A stretch of 5,730 nucleotides of DNA from Gallionella sp. UBA6045 (GCA_002429165.1 DIYV01000103.1:1-5730), one strand, 5' to 3'. Counted from the stretch's first letter, positions 1 through 5,343 are shown. Notes: generated by a model not told the origin, from the letters alone. Numbers and translations are program-made.

Positions 1-432
1 GCGATCGCCAGCGAACTTGCCGCGATGCAGGTGAATGGTGAAATAAAGGATTTGAAACGCATGGGTATCTCCCCTGTCGCCTATCTGGTGGTGCCGCGTA
101 TGCTGGCGATGACGATCACCAGCCTGGTGCTGACGTTTTGCTTCCAGGTCGTTGCTATCGGTACGGGCATGATTGTGACTGCCTGGAATATCGACGTTTC
201 ATTGACCGGCGAAGTCGGCCATTTCTTTGAGATGATCAGTTATCTGGAGATATTCGCGGCCATGCTGAAAAGTGTCTGCTTCGGCATGTTGATGTCGGTG
301 GTGCCCTGCTATTATGGGTTGACAGTCAGGCACTCCATGAACGAGATTCCGGTGGCTGCGTCGCGCGCGGTGATGCGCAGTCTGATGACGGTATTCGCCT
401 GCGACGGACTGATCACGATTCTGCTGTTCTGA
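1..432 (+). CDS. MlaE-family ABC transporter permease, 3' part (5' end outside window)
   Basis: This is the C-terminal 143 residues of an inner-membrane permease of the MlaE/YrbE family, which moves phospholipid or other lipids between the inner membrane and a periplasmic Mce protein. The reading frame is open from base 1, so the gene begins upstream. The visible fragment starts in the cytoplasmic coupling-helix region: ASELAAMQV, then MGISPVAYLVVPR, close to the family pattern ELGTMRV...MG(I)xPxxYLVxPR. Three hydrophobic stretches follow, at roughly fragment residues 33-60, 82-107 and 122-143. The end (SRAVMRS...LITILLF) matches the usual MlaE terminus. Two positions look divergent. The usual I-D-A-L of the coupling region is I-K-D-L, and the Gly-rich loop normally found before the last helix is replaced by RHSMNEIPVAAS. 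The stop lies 2 bases before the next start, so co-translation with the NBD-like gene is likely. Family assignment is firm; the cargo is unknown. Confidence 0.9.
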   Translation, partial: AIASELAAMQVNGEIKDLKRMGISPVAYLVVPRMLAMTITSLVLTFCFQVVAIGTGMIVTAWNIDVSLTGEVGHFFEMISYLEIFAAMLKSVCFGMLMSVVPCYYGLTVRHSMNEIPVAASRAVMRSLMTVFACDGLITILLF

Positions 433-434
433 AT

Positions 435-1133
435 ATGAGCGCACTGTTCAGATTTGTCGATGTACGCTGCAAAGGATCGGATCGCGCATATACGTTTACC
501 CTGCATGCGGGCGAGATGCGGTTGCTGCAACTTGCATCGGGTGCTGAAAAAAATGCCATGATCGACAGTGCGATCGGCGCAACACTGTGCGCGGAAGGCG
601 ATATCGAGAACGTGCAGGGCGAAAGAAGGTACAAAAAGGTCGCCGTAACGGATCCGCTCGGGGAAAGAAGATACCATAATGAGCCCCTGCCAACGATATG
701 GCAGCCGGCCCACACCAGACGGCCGGGGCGTGTGGCTTGGGCGGCGGCGGATGGCGGCCTGATCAGCAACCTCAGAATTTGGGAAAATGTCACCCTGCCG
801 CTGTGGTATCACGCCCGGCGTGAAGTGATGGAAACAGAACAAAGCATCAGGCATTGGTTGGGTGTACTGGGCCTGGAGCAGGATGAGTTCGGGGAATTCA
901 TGGCCGCCCAGCCGGACAGCATCGAATTCTGGCAACGCAAATTGGCCGGACTGCTGCGTGCTTTGCTGCAAATGTCGCCTGTGCTGGTGGTGGATGGCGC
1001 GCTGTTTAATGATGTCAAGGCGCGTTTGGCGGACTGCTGGATAGCGGCGCTGGAATCCTATGCCGCAGAAGGGCGGGCGGTGCTGGTGATGACAGACAAG
1101 GCGACGACGCTACCCTGGAAACAGATCGAGTGA
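435..1133 (+). CDS. Degenerate ABC-type ATPase subunit (MlaF-like pseudo-NBD)
   Basis: This 232-residue cytoplasmic protein occupies the place of the MlaF ATPase and can be aligned to it by eye along its length. The nucleotide-handling motifs are nearly all gone. The Walker A equivalent (residues 33-40, LASGAEKN) keeps Lys39 but loses the flanking glycines and the Ser/Thr. The Q-loop Gln is Ala105. The signature LSGG is replaced by IEFWQ (163-167). Walker B (VLVVDG, 183-188) keeps Asp187 but has Gly188 in place of the catalytic Glu. The H-loop His is Thr220. The fold is still recognisable: GGLISNLRIWENVTLPL (107-123) resembles the region after the Q-loop that contacts the permease, and LLRAL precedes Walker B. 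The ORF is intact, in normal codon style, and sits 2 bases after the permease and 7 bases before the Mce gene. This argues for a maintained, non-hydrolysing subunit rather than a pseudogene. A separate active ATPase elsewhere could pair with it. The MlaF relationship is inferred from alignment and context. Confidence 0.8.
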   Translation: MSALFRFVDVRCKGSDRAYTFTLHAGEMRLLQLASGAEKNAMIDSAIGATLCAEGDIENVQGERRYKKVAVTDPLGERRYHNEPLPTIWQPAHTRRPGRVAWAAADGGLISNLRIWENVTLPLWYHARREVMETEQSIRHWLGVLGLEQDEFGEFMAAQPDSIEFWQRKLAGLLRALLQMSPVLVVDGALFNDVKARLADCWIAALESYAAEGRAVLVMTDKATTLPWKQIE

Positions 1134-1135
1134 GG
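1132..1135 (+). promoter_or_regulatory. Ribosome binding site deciding the Mce gene start
   Basis: GAGG overlaps the stop codon of the NBD-like gene and lies 5 bases before GTG at 1141. The in-frame GTG at 1135 lies two codons earlier and would have no good site at the right distance. The 1141 start is therefore preferred. The ATG at 1139 is out of frame and stops at once. Confidence 0.5.
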
Positions 1136-1140
1136 TGTAT

Positions 1141-2100
1141 GTGACATTGTTTGATGACAACGACGAGCGCTTCAAAAATCTGTTTGGCAAGACAGCCGTA
1201 TTCGTATTGCTCGCGGCTTTGGGCATGGGGCTGGCGTTTGTGCTGGTCGGGGTCAAAAAAGGCGCGTTTACGGCAAAGTCGCCGATCTATTTTGTCGCCG
1301 ATAGCGGGCAGGATCTGAGCGAGGGCATGCCGGTCAAATTCAGCGGATTCAAGATCGGCAATCTGAATAGCCTGACACTGGATGATCAGGGGCATGTGCA
1401 GGTGGAAGTCGATATCGAATCGAAGTATCTCAGGCTGATCAGGCAGGATGCCGTCATGAGCCTGAAAAAAGAAGGGGTGATAGGCGACGGAATACTGGAG
1501 ATCAGCCGGGGCACGGAAGGCAATCCTGTATTGGCGGCAGGTGGCAGGGTACGTTTCGAGCGCGCCAGCGGATTGGAACAGGCGGTAATCGAGGTGAAGA
1601 ACCGCATCATGCCTATCCTCGACGATATCCATCAGACACTGCATGACCCCGATGGCGATGTGCGCCAGACATTGAAGAATCTGCGTGAATTATCAACCGA
1701 GATGCGTGGCACGCGGGAGCGTCTGGACAGGGTGCTGGGCAGTCTCGATATCAACCTCAACAACCAGGTGGGGCCATTGCTGCTCTCCCTGCGAAAATCG
1801 GCGGCGAATGCCGAAACGCTGTCGGGAAAGCTCGACTATGAGTTGCCCGTTCTGCTGAAAAAAGCCGACAGCAGTATGGAGAGCCTGCGTGCGGCAAGCG
1901 AGACGATCAATCATGCGGTACAACGCTCCGCGCCGCAGCTGCCCGGGATGATAGACGAGACGCGCGACACACTGGGCAAGACCCGGAAATTGATAGGCGA
2001 CACCCAGCAAGCAGTCGATTCCCTGAGCACGCACTGGCCGTTGAAAAGCGACACGCCGGCAACGGATACGGGGCCGGTCAGGATGGATAGCCATGACTAA
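1141..2100 (+). CDS. MlaD/Mce-domain lipid transport protein with long helical C-terminus
   Basis: This is a membrane-anchored periplasmic lipid-binding protein of the Mce (MlaD) family. Such proteins form hexameric rings on an MlaE permease and carry lipids across the periplasm. With the GTG start at 1141 it has 319 residues; a GTG at 1135 would add two. A single transmembrane helix lies at about 19-38. One Mce domain follows at about 46-125, with DLSEGMPVKFSGFKIGNL and the conserved turn GVIGDGILEIS (112-122). Residues 145-297 are almost all predicted helix, rich in Leu, Lys and Glu, then a short polar tail. E. coli MlaD has about 183 residues, so this protein is much longer and closer in plan to Mce proteins that extend into a helical tunnel. 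It follows the permease and NBD-like genes with almost no gap and precedes a lipoprotein gene by 15 bases. Family is clear; the exact lipid and whether it reaches the outer membrane are not. Confidence 0.9.
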   Translation: MTLFDDNDERFKNLFGKTAVFVLLAALGMGLAFVLVGVKKGAFTAKSPIYFVADSGQDLSEGMPVKFSGFKIGNLNSLTLDDQGHVQVEVDIESKYLRLIRQDAVMSLKKEGVIGDGILEISRGTEGNPVLAAGGRVRFERASGLEQAVIEVKNRIMPILDDIHQTLHDPDGDVRQTLKNLRELSTEMRGTRERLDRVLGSLDINLNNQVGPLLLSLRKSAANAETLSGKLDYELPVLLKKADSSMESLRAASETINHAVQRSAPQLPGMIDETRDTLGKTRKLIGDTQQAVDSLSTHWPLKSDTPATDTGPVRMDSHD

Positions 2101-2115
2101 ATTTATTCTGCCGCC

Positions 2116-2919
2116 ATGTATAAATTTCTATTGCTGATATTTGCGGGACTATTGGTTGCCTGCAGCAGCGCGCCTGTTGTGCGCCAGCCGCTGGCGATCG
2201 AGCAAGCCGGGGCAGCGGACAAGGATGCGCGCAAGGCATTAAGGGACGGTGAGCTGTTGCGCGCGCAACATGATTTTGCCAGGGCTTTGGCGCTGCAACA
2301 ATCGCTGGACGATACAGCGGGTTCCGCCACGACGATGATCAACCTGGCCACGGTGGCGCATCAACTGAACGATGATCAAGCCGCGCTGACATGGCTGGAC
2401 AGGATACTGCTGGAAAAGGAAGCTATCTACCCGCAGGAATCACGACTCACAGCAGCCTTTCGCAAGGCCGTGATCCTGGCAGATCAGGTGCGATTGGGCG
2501 ATGCGGATACGGCGTTGCGGTTTGCCGATAATCTGTGCGACAGGAAATGCGCGCTGAACTTCGGTATCGACGCATTGCGGGCACGTTTGCTGTTGCTGAA
2601 CGGCGATGCACAGGGTGCGCTGGCATTGGCGCAGGCGTTGAGCAAGCAGGACGGCGCAGGCAAAGGCGAACAGGCCAATGCCTTGCGCATCGTCGCTGCA
2701 GCCGAGGAGAAGCTGCAACGCCCCACGGAGGCATTGCAACATTACCAGGCCGCGCTGGAAATGGATAAAGCGCTCGCGCTGAGCGAGCGTATCGGTGCGG
2801 ATTTGAACGGGCTGGCACGCGCTTCGGCCCAACTGGGGCGGGATCAGGAAGCCGCCGAATATTCCCGGCGTGCCGTTCTGGTGAACGAGTCCCGCCGCCA
2901 AAGTGATCCGCTGCCTTGA
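2116..2919 (+). CDS. TPR-repeat lipoprotein of the Mce transport operon
   Basis: This is a predicted lipoprotein of 267 residues. The N-terminus MYKFLLLIFAGLLVAC has a short charged start, a hydrophobic core and a lipobox LVAC with the lipidated Cys16. Ser17 at the +2 position favours transport to the outer membrane. The mature part is helix-turn-helix throughout and has several TPR-like units, for example around residues 38-67, 70-103, 155-180, 186-217 and 226-255 (ALQHYQAALEMD is typical). Two cysteines, C141 and C145 (CDRKC), could form a periplasmic disulfide. Its position 15 bases after the Mce gene suggests an accessory role in the same transporter, in the place where other Mce operons carry a PqiC-type lipoprotein. 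It has no resemblance to PqiC that I can see. The start codon at 2116 has no clear ribosome binding site, so it may be translated by re-initiation from the Mce gene. Lipoprotein and TPR calls are solid; the function is inferred from context. Confidence 0.82.
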   Translation: MYKFLLLIFAGLLVACSSAPVVRQPLAIEQAGAADKDARKALRDGELLRAQHDFARALALQQSLDDTAGSATTMINLATVAHQLNDDQAALTWLDRILLEKEAIYPQESRLTAAFRKAVILADQVRLGDADTALRFADNLCDRKCALNFGIDALRARLLLLNGDAQGALALAQALSKQDGAGKGEQANALRIVAAAEEKLQRPTEALQHYQAALEMDKALALSERIGADLNGLARASAQLGRDQEAAEYSRRAVLVNESRRQSDPLP

Positions 2920-2993
2920 GTGAAATATTTTTTGGCCGGTGTTGTGGCCCAGGTTTCGAGATGTTGTTTCACAAATATTGAAAGGGATGTGTA

Positions 2994-3596
2994 ATGAGTG
3001 CGTGGGACGAACGTTATGCAAGCGAGGATTATCTTTTCGGCACCGAGCCGAATGAATTCCTGGTGTCGCAGCGTCATCTGCTGAAGCCGGGCATGAGCTG
3101 CCTGGCGGTGGCGGACGGCGAGGGGCGCAACGGCGTGTGGCTGGCACAGCAGGGATTGCAGGTATTGTCGGTGGAAGCATCGGCAGTGGCGCTGGACAAG
3201 GCGAAAAAACTGGCACAGCAGCGCGGCGTGGCGATCGATTTCGAGCAGGCCGATCTCGCGCATTGGCAATGGGGCGAGAACCGCTTCGACGTGGTGGCGG
3301 CGATCTTCATCCAGTTTGCGCCGCCCGCATTGCGCGAGCGGATGTTCACGGGCATCAGGCGTTGCCTGAAACCGGGCGGGCTGATATTGCTGCAAGGCTA
3401 TACCCCGCGCCAGCTCGAATACAAAACCGGCGGTCCGCCGGTGGCCGAGAACATGTACACAGAGGCGCTGCTGCGCAACGCGTTTGGCGACATGGAGATC
3501 ATGCATCTGCGCGAACATGATGACCACATCGGTGAGGGTGCCGGACACAGCGGCATGTCGGCGCTGATCGATCTGGTGGCACGCAAAAGCACATAG
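2994..3596 (+). CDS. Class I SAM-dependent methyltransferase
   Basis: This is a cytoplasmic Rossmann-fold methyltransferase of 200 residues, a complete small single-domain protein. It opens with a family-type N-terminus, WDERYASEDYLFGTEPNEFL, that helps cap the SAM site. Motif I is at 36-51 (CLAVADGEGRN). The acidic residue ending strand 2 is Glu61. QADL (86-89) carries the residue expected near the adenine, FDVVAAIFIQF (98-108) is strand 4, and LKPGGLILLQGY (125-136) is strand 5. The DGEGRN form of motif I occurs in a TehB-like subgroup, so it is not a sign of decay. The substrate cannot be read from the sequence; TehB, thiopurine and small-molecule methylases are all possible. A good AGGGA at 2983-2987 lies 6 bases before the ATG. 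The gene is 74 bases downstream of the transporter operon, without an evident terminator, so read-through from it is possible but a functional link is not shown. Confidence 0.88.
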   Translation: MSAWDERYASEDYLFGTEPNEFLVSQRHLLKPGMSCLAVADGEGRNGVWLAQQGLQVLSVEASAVALDKAKKLAQQRGVAIDFEQADLAHWQWGENRFDVVAAIFIQFAPPALRERMFTGIRRCLKPGGLILLQGYTPRQLEYKTGGPPVAENMYTEALLRNAFGDMEIMHLREHDDHIGEGAGHSGMSALIDLVARKST

Positions 3597-3665
3597 CATT
3601 CATCTAAACTGAATTATTTTTTACAAACTTAACCTTAATAAATCACCATGCAAATCGGAGGAATC
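3597..3665 (+). other. AT-rich gap, possible weak promoter region
   Basis: This 69-base gap is clearly more AT-rich than its surroundings. TTTACA at 3620-3625 resembles a -35 box, and TTAATA/TAATAA at 3635-3641 resembles a -10 box, but their spacing (about 10 bases) is too short for a sigma70 pair. I see no convincing terminator for the methyltransferase gene. The region may hold the promoter of the following lipoprotein gene, but I cannot place it. Confidence 0.25.
3657..3662 (+). promoter_or_regulatory. Ribosome binding site deciding the PEGA lipoprotein start
   Basis: GGAGGA is a near-ideal Shine-Dalgarno sequence 3 bases before ATG 3666. An in-frame ATG at 3648 would place this sequence inside the gene and would add six residues before the signal peptide, with no ribosome binding site of its own. 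ATG 3666 is therefore chosen, although the spacing is short. Confidence 0.6.
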
Positions 3666-4151
3666 ATGTTTTTGGAACGTACAGGAAAAATACTAGCGCT
3701 TTTTGGTCTATTGCTTGCGGCAGGTTGTTCATCTGCGGGCGGCACGGGCAATTTATTTGCTGCTGCGGGAGACAAACCGATCAAGATCGAATCCATCCCG
3801 CCCGGAGCGGATGTTTACGCGATGGGTGAAAAAATCGGCGTGACACCCCTCCAGCTCAGTCGCGACAAGGTTTTTCCGAACCTCTATGACAAGGAAAAAG
3901 AATCCCTGTACGGCAGGGTGACGCTCAGGAAAGCGGGATGTCTGGATTTCACCAGGACAATCAGCACGGAAATTGGCAACAATGGGCTGCATGCACAGAT
4001 GGACTGCGGAGATAAGAATCCCGCGGCTGCACCCCACACCAGCGAAACCGTAGAGCAGCGGCTGGACAAGATCAAGGAATTGCAGAGCAAAGGATTGATC
4101 ACCGAAGATGAAGCGAAGCAAGCGAGAGAGCGCATCCTCAAGGAGCTTTGA
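3666..4151 (+). CDS. Small lipoprotein with PEGA-like domain and C-terminal SHOCT motif
   Basis: This is a predicted lipoprotein of 161 residues. The signal peptide MFLERTGKILALFGLLLAAGC ends in the lipobox LAAGC with lipidated Cys21, followed by Ser, which favours the outer membrane. Residues 38-66 (IKIESIPPGADVYAMGEKIGVTP) fit the PEGA pattern: a beta-sandwich surface domain with a P-x-GA-x-V...G-x-TP core. Cys92 and Cys114 flank the rest of this domain and could form a disulfide. The last 30 residues (about 128-159) hold a SHOCT-like motif, LDKIKELQSKGLITEDEA, a short helical unit often found at the end of bacterial proteins and thought to mediate oligomerisation. The combination suggests a cell-envelope structural or binding protein. 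No partner is evident nearby. It starts 69 bases after the methyltransferase gene, in an AT-rich gap, and is followed by hairpins. Domain calls are from pattern recognition and the function is unknown. Confidence 0.82.
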   Translation: MFLERTGKILALFGLLLAAGCSSAGGTGNLFAAAGDKPIKIESIPPGADVYAMGEKIGVTPLQLSRDKVFPNLYDKEKESLYGRVTLRKAGCLDFTRTISTEIGNNGLHAQMDCGDKNPAAAPHTSETVEQRLDKIKELQSKGLITEDEAKQARERILKEL

Positions 4152-4162
4152 TCCACGATTCA

Positions 4163-4204
4163 CCCGAGTAATTCGCGCTGCAAAGGTAATACGTTTTGCT
4201 CGGG
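4163..4204 (+). other. Hairpin after the lipoprotein gene
   Basis: CCCGAGTAA (4163-4171) pairs with TTGCTCGGG (4196-4204): nine base pairs including one G-U, with a 24-base loop. It begins 11 bases after the lipoprotein stop codon, where a transcript end would be expected. There is no T-run after it, so it is not a standard intrinsic terminator. It may protect the mRNA 3' end or be part of a larger structured region with the next hairpin. Confidence 0.35.
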
Positions 4205-4233
4205 ATTTGTGTCAGTAATCACCTGAAGGGAGT

Positions 4234-4300
4234 ATTATTTGCGCATGAGATGTCCGTGCAGAATTTTTCTGGCGGTAACATGCATCGCAAAATAATTTTT
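4234..4300 (+). terminator. Long imperfect stem-loop followed by a T-run
   Basis: The arms 4234-4263 and 4267-4296 pair almost along their full length around a TTT loop. The paired blocks are ATTATTT/AAATAAT, GCG/CGC, ATG/CAT, TGT/ACA, CCG/CGG and CAGAA/TTCTG. They total 24 base pairs, separated by single-base bulges or small internal loops. TTTTT at 4296-4300 follows directly. A terminator for the upstream transcript is the simplest reading, although the base of the stem is all A-U, which is unusual for one. A small RNA, a palindromic repeat element or a degraded mobile-element remnant are alternatives. Confidence 0.4.
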
Positions 4301-4339
4301 AGAGGTACACACCAAGTTATCCTTACGCTTCACGCTCTG

Positions 4340-4358
4340 TTTTGAGATCGGATCAAAA
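4340..4358. promoter_or_regulatory. FNR-box-like inverted repeat upstream of yhcC-ubiU
   Basis: TTTTGA (4340-4345) and TCAAAA (4353-4358) form perfect inverted arms around seven bases. The core reads TTGAG-N5-ATCAA, compared with the FNR/CRP-family FNR consensus TTGAT-N4-ATCAA. The site therefore has one mismatch and one extra spacer base. It sits 32 bases before the start of the YhcC gene, which precedes ubiU, a gene used for O2-independent ubiquinone synthesis. An oxygen-responsive regulator would make biological sense, but the extra base makes true FNR binding doubtful. I see no clear -10 box after it. Confidence 0.3.
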
Positions 4359-4389
4359 GCGGGTGTCGTGAAATGAGCTTGAACAAGCG

Positions 4390-5343
4390 ATGATACTTTC
4401 CGCCAGAGTCAACACATTCGGACAGGACCTGCTTCGCCGCCATGGCGAGCGAGTCCACAAGATTGCCCTCGATGCCGGCTTCACCTGCCCCAACCGGGAC
4501 GGCACCAAAGGACGGGGAGGCTGTTCCTTCTGCAACAATGTTTCCTTCAGCCCCGATGCCGATACCCGTCTTGGCCTCGCAGCCCAGATAGCCAAGGCGC
4601 GCAGGGCCATTGCACGGCGCACCCGTGCCAAAAAATTCATCGCCTATTTCCAGGCCTACACCAACACCTATGCCAAAGTCGAGGCGCTCGAGGCGCTCTA
4701 TCGCGAAGCGCTGAAAGAACCGGACATGGTCGGGCTTTCCGTGAGCACCCGTCCCGACTGCGTTTCATCCGACGTACTGGACCTGCTCGACCGTTTTCGC
4801 GATCAGGGACTGGAAGTGTGGCTGGAACTGGGGCTACAGTCCGCCCTCGACAAAACCCTGGAACGGGTCAACCGCGGCCATACCTTTGCCGAATACCGGA
4901 CAACCGCATTGGCAGCGCGGCAGCGCGGCATCCCCGTATGCACCCACCTGATCGTCGGCCTTCCCGGCGAGACAGAAGGGCATTGCCATGCCACGCTGGA
5001 CATCGTGCTGGAAACAGGTGTGGACGGACTCAAGCTGCATCCTTTGCACATCGTGAAGCACACGCTGCTGGCCCATCAATGGCGCAAGGGCGAATATGCC
5101 CCGCTATCTCGCGAGGAGTACATAGCCATGGCCGCCAACCTGATCGAGCGCACCCCGGCAAATATCGTCTACCACCGGGTAACGGCGACCGCAGCGCGCG
5201 ACGTGTTGCTGGCACCCGCCTGGTGTGCGGAAAAATGGAATGTGCTGAACGGCATTGAAATCGAACTGCGCCGTCGCGGCACCCACCAGGGCACACGCGC
5301 CGGGACTCCCTTTGTGAACGAGGAATTGAGATATGTCGCTTGA
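4390..5343 (+). CDS. yhcC: Radical SAM protein, YhcC family (TIGR01212)
   Basis: This is a cytoplasmic radical SAM enzyme of 317 residues, about the length of E. coli YhcC, which it resembles along its whole length. The [4Fe-4S] cluster cysteines are C33, C45 and C48 in CPNRDGTKGRGGCSFC, the spacing typical of this family rather than the classical CxxxCxxC. Further conserved blocks are FQAYTNTYA (87-95), STRPDC (119-124), WLELGLQ (144-150), HLIVGLPGET (186-195), LHPLHIVK (216-223) and YHR (261-263). Radical SAM enzymes cleave SAM to a 5'-deoxyadenosyl radical; the substrate of YhcC is not established to my knowledge. The ATG at 4390 has no convincing ribosome binding site, but it overlaps the stop of a six-codon mini-ORF as ATGA, and homologous sequence begins immediately after it. 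The end overlaps ubiU by 11 bases, implying one transcript and coupled translation. Upstream lie the hairpins and the FNR-like repeat. Confidence 0.93.
   Translation: MILSARVNTFGQDLLRRHGERVHKIALDAGFTCPNRDGTKGRGGCSFCNNVSFSPDADTRLGLAAQIAKARRAIARRTRAKKFIAYFQAYTNTYAKVEALEALYREALKEPDMVGLSVSTRPDCVSSDVLDLLDRFRDQGLEVWLELGLQSALDKTLERVNRGHTFAEYRTTALAARQRGIPVCTHLIVGLPGETEGHCHATLDIVLETGVDGLKLHPLHIVKHTLLAHQWRKGEYAPLSREEYIAMAANLIERTPANIVYHRVTATAARDVLLAPAWCAEKWNVLNGIEIELRRRGTHQGTRAGTPFVNEELRYVA
5320..5325 (+). promoter_or_regulatory. Ribosome binding site of ubiU inside yhcC
   Basis: GAGGAA lies within the last codons of yhcC, 7 bases before ATG 5333. It supports the overlapping start, which gives MSLELVCPAG, the expected UbiU N-terminus. 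Confidence 0.55.

Noticed and set aside
312..971. Long - strand ORF of 219 codons opposite the permease and NBD-like genes
   Set aside because: It spans two well-supported + strand genes, has no recognisable domain and reads like antisense of GC-rich coding sequence. The same holds for the other - strand ORFs, such as 2440-3216 and 5030-5728.
435..1133. Pseudogene call for the degenerate ATPase
   Set aside because: There is no frameshift or internal stop, overall fold landmarks are retained and spacing to both neighbours is tight, so a maintained protein is more likely.
2920..2993. Terminator between the transporter operon and the methyltransferase gene
   Set aside because: Only weak pairings are present (GTGAAA/TTTCAC with a 41-base loop, and GGCC repeats) and no T-run follows a stem.
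3426..3442. 17-base palindrome ACCGGCGG-T-CCGCCGGT in the methyltransferase gene
   Set aside because: It encodes TGGPPV, and Gly-Gly-Pro-Pro codons in GC-rich DNA form such a palindrome by themselves.
4271..4288. Possible sigma54 promoter, TGGC...TGCA
   Set aside because: The GG and GC elements are 9 bases apart rather than the required 10, and the rest of the consensus is poor.
4245..4295. 16-codon ORF MRCPCRIFLAVTCIAK with AAGGGAG upstream
   Set aside because: The Shine-Dalgarno spacing (12 bases) is too long, the ORF lies inside a hairpin and nothing indicates translation. It is kept only as a remark on the hairpin.
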